From the NCBI GenBank assembly GCA_021568835.1, contig JAKGSH010000010.1, forward strand, positions 4,154,001 to 4,218,000: a DNA stretch of 64,000 bases. Reading direction: 5' to 3'. The notes under the pieces are model-generated. The model was not told the DNA's origin, did not search any database, and saw only the letters and a program-made list of their open reading frames with translations. Every line of letters begins with the position of its first letter. The stretch's first letter is position 1. The translations under genes were made by a program, and so were the position numbers. Below, in pieces: positions 36,903 to 44,349 of the stretch. Source of the stretch: Streptomyces sp. Tue 6430 (lineage in GTDB: Bacteria > Actinomycetota > Actinomycetes > Streptomycetales > Streptomycetaceae).

Positions 36903-38417
36903 ATGACGGCCATGACGGCGACTCCGAGGCGACGCGGCGGCCTGCTGCGACGGCGCCGTACGCGGGTGGAGGAAACCACCACGACGGCCGGCCCCCGCGC
37001 CGCCGTCCAGGACCGCGTGCGGGGACCCGCCGGAGCCGCCGCGCCGGCCCCTTCGGTGCTCACTGCCCCGGACTCCGCCGAACCCTCGGCCCCCGCCACC
37101 GCCTCCGCCACCGCCACCGCCTCCGTCTTCGAGGGCACCTCCACGGCCGGCTCCCCGCCCGGTCGGCGGGAGACCGAGCCGCCCCTGCCGCTCCAGGTCA
37201 ACGCGCTCCAGGCGATGTGCCGCCAGGTCTTCGGCTTCCGGCTCGCCATGATCGCCCTGGCCGCCCCGGCCGCCCTCCTCAACGCCTCACCGGGCCTGGG
37301 CACCCGCCTGGTCGGCGCGGCCGTGGTCATCACCTTCATGGGCTCCTACGTCCTCTTCCGGGACTGGGAATGTTTCGGCCCCCTCCTGCTGCGCCACCCC
37401 ACCCTGCTCGCCGTGGACACCCTCTTCGGCACCCTGCTGCTGATCTCCGCGGGCCCCGACACCACGCTCGCCTACGTCAGCGTCTGCACCCCCCTCCTCG
37501 CCGGCATCGTCTACGGCTGGCGGGGCGCCGCGGGTTTCGCCTCGCTCCAGTCGCTGATCCTGCTGCTGGTCCACACCACCCTGGAACGGGAGTCCGGCGC
37601 CGGCCTCGCGGAGAGGCTGCTGCTCCCCGGCTTCTGCGTCATCACCGGGGCCGTGGGCTCCACCCTGCGCGGCCTCATGCTCCGCTTCGGCACCGCGACC
37701 CTGGCCCTGACGACGGTCAGGGCCAGGCTGGCCGTGACCCAGGCGGTCGCCGCCGAACGGGCCCGGCTGGCCCGCGAGATGCACGACTCCGTCGCCAAGA
37801 CCCTGCACGGTGTGGCCCTCGCGGCGGACGGCCTGGCCCGTTCGGCTTCGGCCGGGCCGGCGGCCATGGACCCGGACCGCGTCCTGCAACAGGCCGAACT
37901 GGTCGCCCGCGCCGCCCGCCGCGCCGCCGCCGAGTCCCGCGAACTCCTCACCGACCTGCGCCGCGAGACGGACCCGGACCAGGGCGTCGACCTCCTGCGC
38001 GAACTGGCCGCCCACACCCGCGCCTTCGCCGACCGGACCGGCCTGCCGGCCACCTACCACCCCACGGGCGACCGCACCACGCTCCCCGTCCCGCCCACGG
38101 TGGCCCGGCACCTGCTGACCATCGCCGCGGAGGCCCTGGAGAACGCCCACCGGCACGCCGGCCCCACCCGCGTCGAGGTCCGGGCGGGCGTGCGCGACGG
38201 ACTCCTCGACGTCGGCGTCCTCGACGACGGACCCGGCCTGCCGCCCGGCACCGACCTCGAACAGCTGCGCCGCACAGGTCACTTCGGACTCGTCGGCATG
38301 GCGGAACGGGCCGCGACCGTCGGCGCCCGCATCCGCTTCGGCGAAGGACTTCACCCCCGCGGCACCGGAGTGTTCCTGCACCTTCCGCTCGCGGCACTCA
38401 CGACGTCGACACCATGA
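36903..38417 (+). CDS. NarL-type sensor histidine kinase in the Tad locus
   Basis: 504 residues from ATG 36903 (AGGTGAG upstream, overlapping the tadC stop); GTG 36894 is the alternative. A disordered Ala/Thr/Pro head, about five membrane helices (residues 110-255), then the HisKA_3 dimerisation helix with ERARLAREMHDSVAKTLHG (His at about 297). The ATPase domain has EALENAHRHAGPTR and VLDDGPGLPPG. It should phosphorylate the adjacent response regulator. Its place between tadC and the pilin gene suggests it controls pilus expression; the signal is unknown. Confidence 0.9.
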   Translation: MTAMTATPRRRGGLLRRRRTRVEETTTTAGPRAAVQDRVRGPAGAAAPAPSVLTAPDSAEPSAPATASATATASVFEGTSTAGSPPGRRETEPPLPLQVNALQAMCRQVFGFRLAMIALAAPAALLNASPGLGTRLVGAAVVITFMGSYVLFRDWECFGPLLLRHPTLLAVDTLFGTLLLISAGPDTTLAYVSVCTPLLAGIVYGWRGAAGFASLQSLILLLVHTTLERESGAGLAERLLLPGFCVITGAVGSTLRGLMLRFGTATLALTTVRARLAVTQAVAAERARLAREMHDSVAKTLHGVALAADGLARSASAGPAAMDPDRVLQQAELVARAARRAAAESRELLTDLRRETDPDQGVDLLRELAAHTRAFADRTGLPATYHPTGDRTTLPVPPTVARHLLTIAAEALENAHRHAGPTRVEVRAGVRDGLLDVGVLDDGPGLPPGTDLEQLRRTGHFGLVGMAERAATVGARIRFGEGLHPRGTGVFLHLPLAALTTSTP

Positions 38418-38479
38418 CCTCCACGCCGTACGAGCCGATCCACCGCCCCACGACCCGCCCCACGAGAGGAGGCCCCCCG

Positions 38480-39256
38480 ATGCCGGACCGGCCGCCCGCC
38501 ACCCCCTTCCCGGAGACCTTCGCGGCCCCGCCCCGCTCCACGCCGGTACGTGTGGTGGTGGCCGACGACAACCCGGTGGTCCGCGCCGGTCTGGGCGCCC
38601 TCCTCTCCGGCGTGGAGGACATCACGGTCGTCGCGGAGGCCGCCGACGGCCGCCAGGCCTACGAGGCCGCCCTCCACCACCGCCCCGACCTCGTCCTGCT
38701 CGACGTCCGCATGCCCGACGTGGACGGCCTCTCGGCGCTGCCCCATCTGGTGCGGATCGCCCCCGTCGTGATGCTCACCTACAGCAGCGAGTCGGAGGTC
38801 GTCCAGGAGGCCCTGCGGCGCGGGGCGGGCGGCTACCTGGTGCACGGCGAGTTCACCGTCACGGAACTGCTCTCCGCGATCCGGGACATCGTGGCCGGAC
38901 GGGCCCACTTCACCCCCGCGGCGGCGACGGCGGTACTCGCCCACCTCCGCTCCTCCGATGCGACTGCACATGATGACGCCCCTTCAGGGACCTTATTTCC
39001 CCCGACTTACCGAGAACGGCTTTCGCATGTGCAACCGCTTGTGGGACAGTCGGTCGGGGCGCACCAACTCAGCGCGAGGGAGGCGGAGATCATGGACCTG
39101 ATCGCGGCGGGCCTGACCAACCAGCAGATCGCCGCCACCTGCTTCATCAGCGAGAAGACGGTCAAGAACCACATCAACCGCATCTTCGCCAAGCTCCACA
39201 GCACCAGCCGCTCGGAAGCGGCGGCCAAGTGGCTGGGAACGGCGGTGACCCCGTGA
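38480..39256 (+). CDS. NarL/LuxR-family response regulator in the Tad locus
   Basis: 258 residues from ATG 38480, which has GAGGAGG nine bases upstream; ATG 38414 in the same frame lacks one. Receiver domain with VVVADDNPVVRAG, phospho-acceptor in LLDVRMPDVDG, and a Thr in VMLTYSSESE. LuxR helix-turn-helix: LSAREAEIMDLIAAGLTNQQ and SEKTVKNHINRIFAKL. A linker of about 35 residues is less GC-biased than the rest (LFPPTYRERLSHVQPLVG). Cognate partner of the kinase just upstream. Confidence 0.92.
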   Translation: MPDRPPATPFPETFAAPPRSTPVRVVVADDNPVVRAGLGALLSGVEDITVVAEAADGRQAYEAALHHRPDLVLLDVRMPDVDGLSALPHLVRIAPVVMLTYSSESEVVQEALRRGAGGYLVHGEFTVTELLSAIRDIVAGRAHFTPAAATAVLAHLRSSDATAHDDAPSGTLFPPTYRERLSHVQPLVGQSVGAHQLSAREAEIMDLIAAGLTNQQIAATCFISEKTVKNHINRIFAKLHSTSRSEAAAKWLGTAVTP

Positions 39257-39370
39257 CAGCCCGCCGCACCCCTGATTGGGCCCGCGATTGGGCCCAGGGA
39301 CCCTCCGTCGGCACTCCCGTTCCGCTTTACGTTCCTCGTGCCGGTAACGCCGCAAACGGAGGGGAACGCC

Positions 39371-39601
39371 ATGAGCGACCTGATGCTGAAGACCGTCGTC
39401 GCGGCCAGGGTCCGGGTGAGCGGCTGGAAGAACACGACGGCCGAGGCCGCCCGTCGCCGCGGCGACCGGGGCCAGACCGCGGTCGAGTACCTGGGCATCA
39501 TCGCGGTGGTGGTGGCGATCGTGGTGCTGATCGCGAACACGAACCTGGGGGCGACCATCGTCAACAAGCTCACAGCTCAGATCGCCAAGGTGGCTCCCTG
39601 A
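39371..39601 (+). CDS. Flp-type class IVb pilin
   Basis: 76 residues from ATG 39371 (AGGGGAAC upstream). A basic leader ends in RRRGDRG, followed by QTAVEYLGIIAVVVAIVVLI, the class III signal with Glu at +5 and the long hydrophobic pilin helix. The tail is short (NTNLGATIVNKLTAQIAK), as in Flp pilins. The leader of about 33 residues is longer than in proteobacterial Flp. It should be the main pilus subunit; no prepilin peptidase gene is in this window. Confidence 0.88.
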   Translation: MSDLMLKTVVAARVRVSGWKNTTAEAARRRGDRGQTAVEYLGIIAVVVAIVVLIANTNLGATIVNKLTAQIAKVAP

Positions 39602-40194
39602 CGCCTTCGCGCGGGCACGGCGACGCAGGGCAGGTCTTCCCCATCTACCTCACGGTGGTGGCGGGCCTGCTCTTTCTCGCGTTCGCGTACTTCGCGGTCG
39701 GTCAGGCCGCGGTGAACCGCAACGGCGCCCAGACCGCAGCCGATGCGGCGGCGCTGGCAGCCGCGCAGGAGACCAGGGACGAGCTTGCGGGTCAGTGGGT
39801 GGAAGACGTTCTCGATCCCACGAAATGGCAGGACATCTTCGACGGCGACGGGGTGGGGCTTCCCGATCCTTGCTGGCGCGCCCACGAGCTTGCCGCGCAG
39901 AACGATGCCACTGTGGACGACTGCTTCCCGGACGGGCTGCGATTCCGTGTCGCCGTCCAGACGAACAAAACGGCGGGGGATTCCGTCATTCCGGCCACGA
40001 GCACCACGCAAGCACACGCCGACGCCGTCGCCGTGATCGAACCACTGTGCGGGTTCGATCCCCTGGGTGAGGATGCCGAGGAGGACGTACTGCCGAAGCT
40101 CACCTGTGAGGACGGGGACTGGGAGCTGGACCCTGACAACCTCGGCGATCTCCCCGGACCCGAAGACCTCTTCGACGTCCACCTGGCCGACTGA
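39598..40194 (+). CDS. TadG/TadE-like protein with putative CTG start
   Basis: 198 residues if translation starts at CTG 39598, which overlaps the pilin stop as CTGA and has AAGGTGG four bases upstream. The frame has no ATG, GTG or TTG between 39481 and this point, and the first later one (GTG 39655) falls inside the membrane helix. The start GDAGQVFPIYLTVVAGLLFL and NRNGAQTAADAAALAAAQ are the hallmark of the Flp/TadG N-terminal domain. The outer part has four cysteines. A missed base near the pilin stop is an alternative explanation. Confidence 0.75.
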   Translation: MTPSRGHGDAGQVFPIYLTVVAGLLFLAFAYFAVGQAAVNRNGAQTAADAAALAAAQETRDELAGQWVEDVLDPTKWQDIFDGDGVGLPDPCWRAHELAAQNDATVDDCFPDGLRFRVAVQTNKTAGDSVIPATSTTQAHADAVAVIEPLCGFDPLGEDAEEDVLPKLTCEDGDWELDPDNLGDLPGPEDLFDVHLAD

Positions 40195-40228
40195 CGAGCG
40201 AACGACGAGTGGAGAAGGAAGCAGAGTG

Positions 40229-40813
40229 ATGAGCATGCGGTTCACGGGGAAAGCCCGCAGGGGGATGGTTGCGGTGGCCGCCGTGGCCGGGCTGGCCCTC
40301 GGTTCGGCAGCGTGCGGCGGAGGTGGGGGCGACGACGCAAAGAAGCCTGAAAGCTCGTCGTCCGCTTCCACGGCCGGTGGATCGCAGCCGAACCCTCAGG
40401 AGGGGAAGTCCGAAGAGCCGTTGGCAGAGGTGAAGGGGCCCGGGGGGCTTCTCCTCCAGATTACTTCCGCCGCGCGCGACTCCGGCGGCTTCGTGACGGT
40501 GAACGGTGCCCTGAAGAATGACGGCTCGGAAGTAGCCGTTATTCCTCTGGAGCTGAGCGGCAACGAGACCGAGATCATGAACAACGGAAGGTCTCTCGGC
40601 GGAGCCACCCTCGTCGACTCCAAGAGCAAGAAGCGCTACTACGTCCTGCGCGACACGGAAGGCCGCCCCCTGACGACGACGGGCTTCTCGACGCTGAAGG
40701 CCGGGGAAACCATCGACGTGTTCCTCCAGTTCCCGTCGCCACCCGCCGACACGGCCGACGTCTCCTTCCAACTGCCGCTGTTCCCCAGCGCGGTCATCAA
40801 GATCTCCGGGTGA
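40229..40813 (+). CDS. Lipoprotein of the Tad locus
   Basis: 194 residues from ATG 40229 (GGAGAAGGAAG upstream). Signal peptide with lipobox GSAAC, then Gly and a Ser-rich linker. The folded part (LLLQITSAARDSGGFVTVNG, VAVIPLELSGNETEI, KKRYYVLRDTEGRPLTTTGF, INTERVAL-free strands to KISG) reads as an immunoglobulin-like beta sandwich of the DUF4352 kind. It probably sits on the outer membrane-leaflet-facing wall zone, as a pilus accessory. AT content is a little higher than in its neighbours. Confidence 0.78.
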   Translation: MSMRFTGKARRGMVAVAAVAGLALGSAACGGGGGDDAKKPESSSSASTAGGSQPNPQEGKSEEPLAEVKGPGGLLLQITSAARDSGGFVTVNGALKNDGSEVAVIPLELSGNETEIMNNGRSLGGATLVDSKSKKRYYVLRDTEGRPLTTTGFSTLKAGETIDVFLQFPSPPADTADVSFQLPLFPSAVIKISG

Positions 40814-40820
40814 GCCCCCG

Positions 40821-41447
40821 ATGACCCCCACCGGAATCACACCCCGCCGGCTGCCCCTGGCCCTGCTCGCGACCACCCTGTTCCTCGTCACCGCACCCCC
40901 AGCCCGCGCCGACGACCCCAGCGTCCCGCCGGGCACCGAACCCACCGCCACCGCCCCCGTGGAGGTGGACCCCAACGACCCCGACCTCAAGCTGCCCGAG
41001 GGCGCCACCCTCGCGGAGCCCAAGGTGCTCGACATCAAGCAGGTCGTCGAGGACGAGACCGGGGACGAGCGGCGGGAGGACACCAACGCGGACGTGAAGT
41101 TCGCCCTCCAGGCGGAGGTCCTCTTCGGCAAGGACAGCGCCAAGCTGAGCGCCGACGCCAAGGCCCGCATCGCCGGGATCGCCGCGGAGATCAAGAAGCA
41201 GAACGCCACCCGGATCCGGGTCTTCGGCTTCACGGACAACCTCGGCTCCTCCGCCCACGGCGACGTCCTGTCGAAGCAGCGCGCGAACGCGGTTCAGGCC
41301 GCCCTCGCCGGCGACCTGAACAACGCGAACGTCGTCTTCGAGGTGCGCGGCTACGGCGAGCAGTACCCCATCGCCGACAACGCCTCCGAGGCAGGCCGCA
41401 AGAAGAACCGCAGGGTGGAGGTCACGTTCCCGAGGACGGCGGGCTGA
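40821..41447 (+). CDS. Secreted OmpA-family peptidoglycan-binding protein
   Basis: 208 residues. Signal peptide (PLALLATTLFLVTAPPARA) and a C-terminal OmpA-like domain from about residue 90: AEVLFGKDSAKLSADAKARI, RIRVFGFTDNLGSSAHGDV, LSKQRANAVQAAL and AGRKKNRRVEVTF. The conserved Asp/Arg pair binds diaminopimelate in peptidoglycan. In a monoderm this would tether the pilus apparatus to the wall. Starts seven bases after the lipoprotein stop; last gene of the locus. Confidence 0.88.
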   Translation: MTPTGITPRRLPLALLATTLFLVTAPPARADDPSVPPGTEPTATAPVEVDPNDPDLKLPEGATLAEPKVLDIKQVVEDETGDERREDTNADVKFALQAEVLFGKDSAKLSADAKARIAGIAAEIKKQNATRIRVFGFTDNLGSSAHGDVLSKQRANAVQAALAGDLNNANVVFEVRGYGEQYPIADNASEAGRKKNRRVEVTFPRTAG

Positions 41448-41448
41448 C

Positions 41449-41475
41449 GGGCCGGTCTGCTCAGCCGACCGGCCC
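41449..41475. terminator. Bidirectional terminator, Tad locus / GntR gene
   Basis: GGGCCGGTC / GACCGGCCC, 9-bp stem, 9-base loop between the convergent OmpA-domain and GntR genes. Confidence 0.6.
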
Positions 41476-41482
41476 CTCGCCC

Positions 41483-41767
41483 TTACCTGGCGCGCTCGGG
41501 GGATGATTCGGGCAGCGGGTCGGCGACGAAGGTCCCACGGCCGTGAACGGTCTCGATGAGCCCCCGTACGCGCAGGACCTGGGCGGCCCGTCGGACGGTG
41601 AGGTAGGCGACGCCGTACTCCTGGGCGAGATCGCGCTCCGAGGGCAGACGGGCGCCGGGCTGGAGTTCCCCGGTTCGAATCCTCGCCTCGACGTGGTCGG
41701 CGACGGCGACGTAGATGAGCTGGGGCCCCTGCGGGTTGAAGTCGGGAACCTCGCTGCGGTCACTCAC
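41483..41767 (-). CDS. Short GntR-family transcriptional regulator
   Basis: 94 residues from GTG 41767, or 101 from GTG 41788. It is essentially a winged helix alone: QLIYVAVADHVEARIRTGEL, LPSERDLAQEYGVAYLTVRR, AAQVLRVRGLIETVHGRGTF. No effector domain is left room for. A TATGTT box seven bases before GTG 41767 fits a leaderless start. The 18-bp palindrome at 41809 and the divergent small genes are the likely targets. Confidence 0.85.
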   Translation of the reverse strand: MSDRSEVPDFNPQGPQLIYVAVADHVEARIRTGELQPGARLPSERDLAQEYGVAYLTVRRAAQVLRVRGLIETVHGRGTFVADPLPESSPERAR

Positions 41768-41808
41768 AAGGGCAACATAGGTCGGCACCGAGCTGCACGA
41801 ATCTCCAG

Positions 41809-41826
41809 AGAGCTATGCATAGCTCT
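41809..41826. promoter_or_regulatory. 18-bp perfect palindrome, probable GntR operator
   Basis: AGAGCTATGCATAGCTCT, fully symmetrical, 42 bases from the GntR start and 94 before the divergent gene. It is markedly AT-rich for this genome. Confidence 0.7.
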
Positions 41827-41919
41827 ACATGGCTCGCTAAGATCGTGCGCAGACAAGACCCCGGCGGCCGCGCGAACGGCCCCGGGGCATGGCCACCAGC
41901 TTTCAAGGAGCTGATGACA

Positions 41920-42162
41920 GTGAGCATTATCCATGCGCTGCTGCGCTGGACCCTGGGCGTGTTCGGGCCCGGCACCGGCAGGCGCCGGGCGGGCGCGTGC
42001 CCCGCCGCGACGACCCCGGCCCGCGTCCCGGAGAGCCGGCCCGGCCCAGTGGTCGTACCGCTCCCCGGACTCCGCTCCCCGTACGGGCTGCCCGTGCTGC
42101 TCGACGGCGCCCGCACCGCCCCGGTCCGCCCGTACGTGCTCGCGGCGGAGAGGGCGGCGTGA
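41920..42162 (+). CDS. Small basic protein divergent from the GntR gene
   Basis: 80 residues from GTG 41920 (AAGGAG nine bases upstream; ATG 41914 lies too close to it). It begins SIIHALLRWTLGVFGPGTGR, an amphipathic helix ending in a basic patch, then a Pro-rich stretch. Similar short proteins with a PGTGRRR motif occur beside small GntR regulators in other streptomycetes, as I recall. First of three overlapping small genes. Confidence 0.6.
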   Translation: MSIIHALLRWTLGVFGPGTGRRRAGACPAATTPARVPESRPGPVVVPLPGLRSPYGLPVLLDGARTAPVRPYVLAAERAA

Positions 42163-42377
42163 TGGGGACGGGAGACAGGAAGCCGCGCCCGCCGGTGCGG
42201 ATGTGCGTGCGCTGCGAGGTGACCACGGAAACGCCGGTGGTGGTCGCCGTGGTGCACCAGAACTCGGGGCCGGGCTTCGTCGTGTACGCGTGCCAGGAGT
42301 GCGCCGTGCGCTACCCGCCGCAGCGAGACGTCCTCACGGCCCCGCGGCCGTCCGACCGGACCGAGGGCGGGCGATGA
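42162..42377 (+). CDS. Small zinc-ribbon-like protein
   Basis: 71 residues. ATG 42162 shares its A with the previous stop (TGATG). Two CxxC pairs, MCVRCEV and ACQECAV, about 28 residues apart, suggest one zinc-binding ribbon. No catalytic motif. Translationally coupled on both sides, so the three small proteins are probably made together. Confidence 0.65.
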   Translation: MGTGDRKPRPPVRMCVRCEVTTETPVVVAVVHQNSGPGFVVYACQECAVRYPPQRDVLTAPRPSDRTEGGR

Positions 42378-42523
42378 CCGCGCGACCCGGCCCGGCGACG
42401 GACCGGCGCGAACTGTCGCCCGACTGCGCCCTGGCGCGCAGGCCCGGATACGAGGACGTACACGGCGGGTGCGGCCGCCTGCGGGACGTCCCGCCACCGC
42501 CGACAGCCCGCCGAGTCGCATGA
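42374..42523 (+). CDS. Very small protein, third of the GntR-linked set
   Basis: 49 residues; ATG 42374 overlaps the previous stop (ATGA). The part CALARRPGYEDVHGGCGRLRD has two cysteines and looks conserved in form. A short basic end closes it. Support is the coupling and codon use; function unknown. Confidence 0.5.
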   Translation: MTARPGPATDRRELSPDCALARRPGYEDVHGGCGRLRDVPPPPTARRVA

Positions 42524-42524
42524 G

Positions 42525-42977
42525 ATGGTTTCCTGCTCCATGGCCATCATCCTCATCCCGATCTTCCTGCCCCTCCTGACCGGACTGTGGTTCTGGAGCC
42601 GTCCGCTGTTCTCGGGCACATGGCGGCGCAGTCCCGCCTGGTTCACCTGGAGCGCGGTGCTCCTTCTGCTGGGAACCGGTGTCACCTACCTCGTCGGCTC
42701 CCTCGCCGGGGCGTCGCTGGATCCGGAGGAGGCGTGTCATGAGGCGGGTCAGACCTACGACCGGGCGTACCGCAGGGCGAACTTCGACGAGTACACGCGG
42801 TGGTTCCCGCTGCACGACAAATGCCACGCGGGGTACGACCTGGTCCCGGCCTGGGTGAACCCGGCCCTGGTCGTGCTCCCCGTTCTGGCGCTCCTCTGCC
42901 TGGCCCACGCCGTGCGCCTGGCCGTCGGCCTACGCCGTACGAAGGAGAGCCGCACCAAGGAGAAGGGCACGTCATGA
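42525..42977 (+). CDS. Small membrane protein
   Basis: 150 residues from ATG 42525 or 145 from ATG 42540; neither has a clear ribosome site, and the first lies one base after the previous stop. Three helices: AIILIPIFLPLLTGLWFW, WSAVLLLLGTGVTYLVGSLA and NPALVVLPVLALLCLAHAVR. The loop between helices 2 and 3 has a Cys pair (EACHEAG, HDKCHAG) and aromatic residues. The layout resembles the protein at 26924-27382. No family recognised. Confidence 0.6.
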   Translation: MVSCSMAIILIPIFLPLLTGLWFWSRPLFSGTWRRSPAWFTWSAVLLLLGTGVTYLVGSLAGASLDPEEACHEAGQTYDRAYRRANFDEYTRWFPLHDKCHAGYDLVPAWVNPALVVLPVLALLCLAHAVRLAVGLRRTKESRTKEKGTS

Positions 42978-43088
42978 ACGATCCGGGCAGGCGCCGTGCG
43001 CCCGGAGACGTCCGCGGGCCGGCCAAGAGCCCGCGACGTCCCACCGGTGGCTCCGGTGGCTCCGATGACCCGGGGTCACGTCACGGAG

Positions 43089-43111
43089 CGGGCCCTCACG
43101 AAGAGGGCCCG
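43089..43111. terminator. Stem-loop at the 3' end of the DUF192 gene
   Basis: CGGGCCCT / AGGGCCCG, 8-bp stem, 7-base loop, spanning the DUF192 stop codon; could also serve the plus-strand genes. Confidence 0.5.
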
Positions 43112-43485
43112 AACCCGGTCTCGAACTCCACCGAGACCGTCACCCCCGTCCGCACCCCCCACCCCGCCATGACCCCCGCCCCCGCCTCCAGCACGTGCCG
43201 TGACCTCGGCCGGGGCAGACCGAGGCGTCCCGGTCGCATGGTGCGGACGCTCAGGACGGTCAGACCGCGGTCCAGGTAGGCGACGTCGATGGGCATCCGC
43301 ATGCCGAAGGTGTGCACGCTGCCGGCGGGGGAGAGCAGCAGCGCGCCCTCGACCGCGTCCCGCCCCAGCAGGCCCCTCGTCCGGGCGCGGTACGAGGCCG
43401 CGATCTCCAGCGGGACCGTCACCGCCGCCCCGCCCCCGCCCGGCACGACCAGCCGCCCCCGCCCGTCCCGGAACCGCCGTCCCAT
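43096..43485 (-). CDS. DUF192 family protein
   Basis: 129 residues from ATG 43485 (GGGG before it). The compact DUF192 beta fold is clear: IAASYRARTRGLLGRDAVEG, LLLSPAGSVHTFGMRMPIDV, AYLDRGLTVLSVRTMRPGRL, SRHVLEAGAGVMAGWGVRTG. No signal peptide in this version. The family is widespread and uncharacterised. The antisense frame (43076-43546) is a shadow. Confidence 0.82.
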   Translation of the reverse strand: MGRRFRDGRGRLVVPGGGGAAVTVPLEIAASYRARTRGLLGRDAVEGALLLSPAGSVHTFGMRMPIDVAYLDRGLTVLSVRTMRPGRLGLPRPRSRHVLEAGAGVMAGWGVRTGVTVSVEFETGFGPSS

Positions 43486-43656
43486 TCCCGTCCCCAACTC
43501 CCGTCCCACCTTCCGGTTCGCCGACCGGCACCGCGAGCCCCGGCACCGACTCCCGCGCCGCGACACCACCCGACCGTATCCCCGCCCCGCCCCCGTCACA
43601 GCCCCTCCCGTGGCACCGTGAGCGGAAGGACCCGAGGACCAGCGAGGAGCACCGCC

Positions 43657-44256
43657 ATGCGTGACGTCGTCCTGACCGCCTCCGTCTCCGTCGACGGGTA
43701 CATGGAGGGGCCCGGCCGGGACATCTCCTGGCACCGCGTCGACGAGGAACTGCACCAGCACTTCAACGACACCCTCCGCGAGGCGGGCGCCTTCCTCAGC
43801 GGCCGGGTCACCCACGAGCTGATGGCCGGCTTCTGGCCCACGGCCGACCAGGACCCCGGAGCCCCCGCCCCCGTCGCCGAGTTCGCCGGGATCTGGCGGG
43901 AGAAACCGAAGACCGTGTACTCGCGGACGATGGAGCACGCCGACTGGAACACGACCGTCGTGCGGGACGTCGTACCGGAGGAGGTGCGCGCCCTCAAGGA
44001 GCGGCCCGGCGGGGACCTGGTCCTCGGCGGCGCGCACGTGGCGGCCGCCTTCCTGCGGCAGGGGCTCGTCGACGCGTTCCGGATCTACGTCCATCCGGTG
44101 GTGGTCGGCGGCGGCACTCCGTTGTTCGCGGAGGGCTCCCTCCCGGCCGGTCTCCGCCTGGTCGAGACCCGCACCTTCGGCAACGGCGTCGTCCTGCTGC
44201 ACCACGAGCGCGCCGGGAGCGTCGTGCCCGAGCCCGCCGACTCGACGGCCCCGTAA
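43657..44256 (+). CDS. Dihydrofolate reductase-like / RibD C-terminal domain protein
   Basis: 199 residues from ATG 43657 (GAGGAG eight bases upstream). It opens VVLTASVSVDGYMEGPGRDI and contains FLSGRVTHELMAGFWP, KTVYSRTM and DLVLGGAHVAAAFLRQGLVD, then HPVVVGGGTPLF, the NADPH-binding pattern of this fold. Likely an NADPH-dependent reductase of unknown substrate, not the housekeeping DHFR. The IS-type element begins about 45 bases after its stop. Confidence 0.88.
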   Translation: MRDVVLTASVSVDGYMEGPGRDISWHRVDEELHQHFNDTLREAGAFLSGRVTHELMAGFWPTADQDPGAPAPVAEFAGIWREKPKTVYSRTMEHADWNTTVVRDVVPEEVRALKERPGGDLVLGGAHVAAAFLRQGLVDAFRIYVHPVVVGGGTPLFAEGSLPAGLRLVETRTFGNGVVLLHHERAGSVVPEPADSTAP

Positions 44257-44306
44257 AGGAGTTGTCGGGGCGGGGCCACCCGGATAGGAAGGGATCTTGA
44301 CTTCCT

Positions 44307-44349
44307 CCCCCTCGTAAACGAGGGGGATTCCTACGGCTCGCGCCGTAGG
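44307..44349 (-). ncRNA. Right-end hairpins, probable 3' end of the TnpB omega RNA
   Basis: Two stem-loops: 44330-44349 (CCTACGGC/GCCGTAGG), overlapping the tnpB stop, and 44307-44326. In studied TnpB systems the guide RNA scaffold spans the tnpB 3' end and the element's right end, with the guide taken from the DNA just outside. Here that would be roughly 44275-44297 on the minus strand. Confidence 0.55.

Noticed and set aside
42974..43279. 101-codon frame coupled by ATGA to the membrane protein at 42525
   Set aside because: It runs through a stem-loop and antisense to the well-supported DUF192 gene; its sequence is low-complexity.
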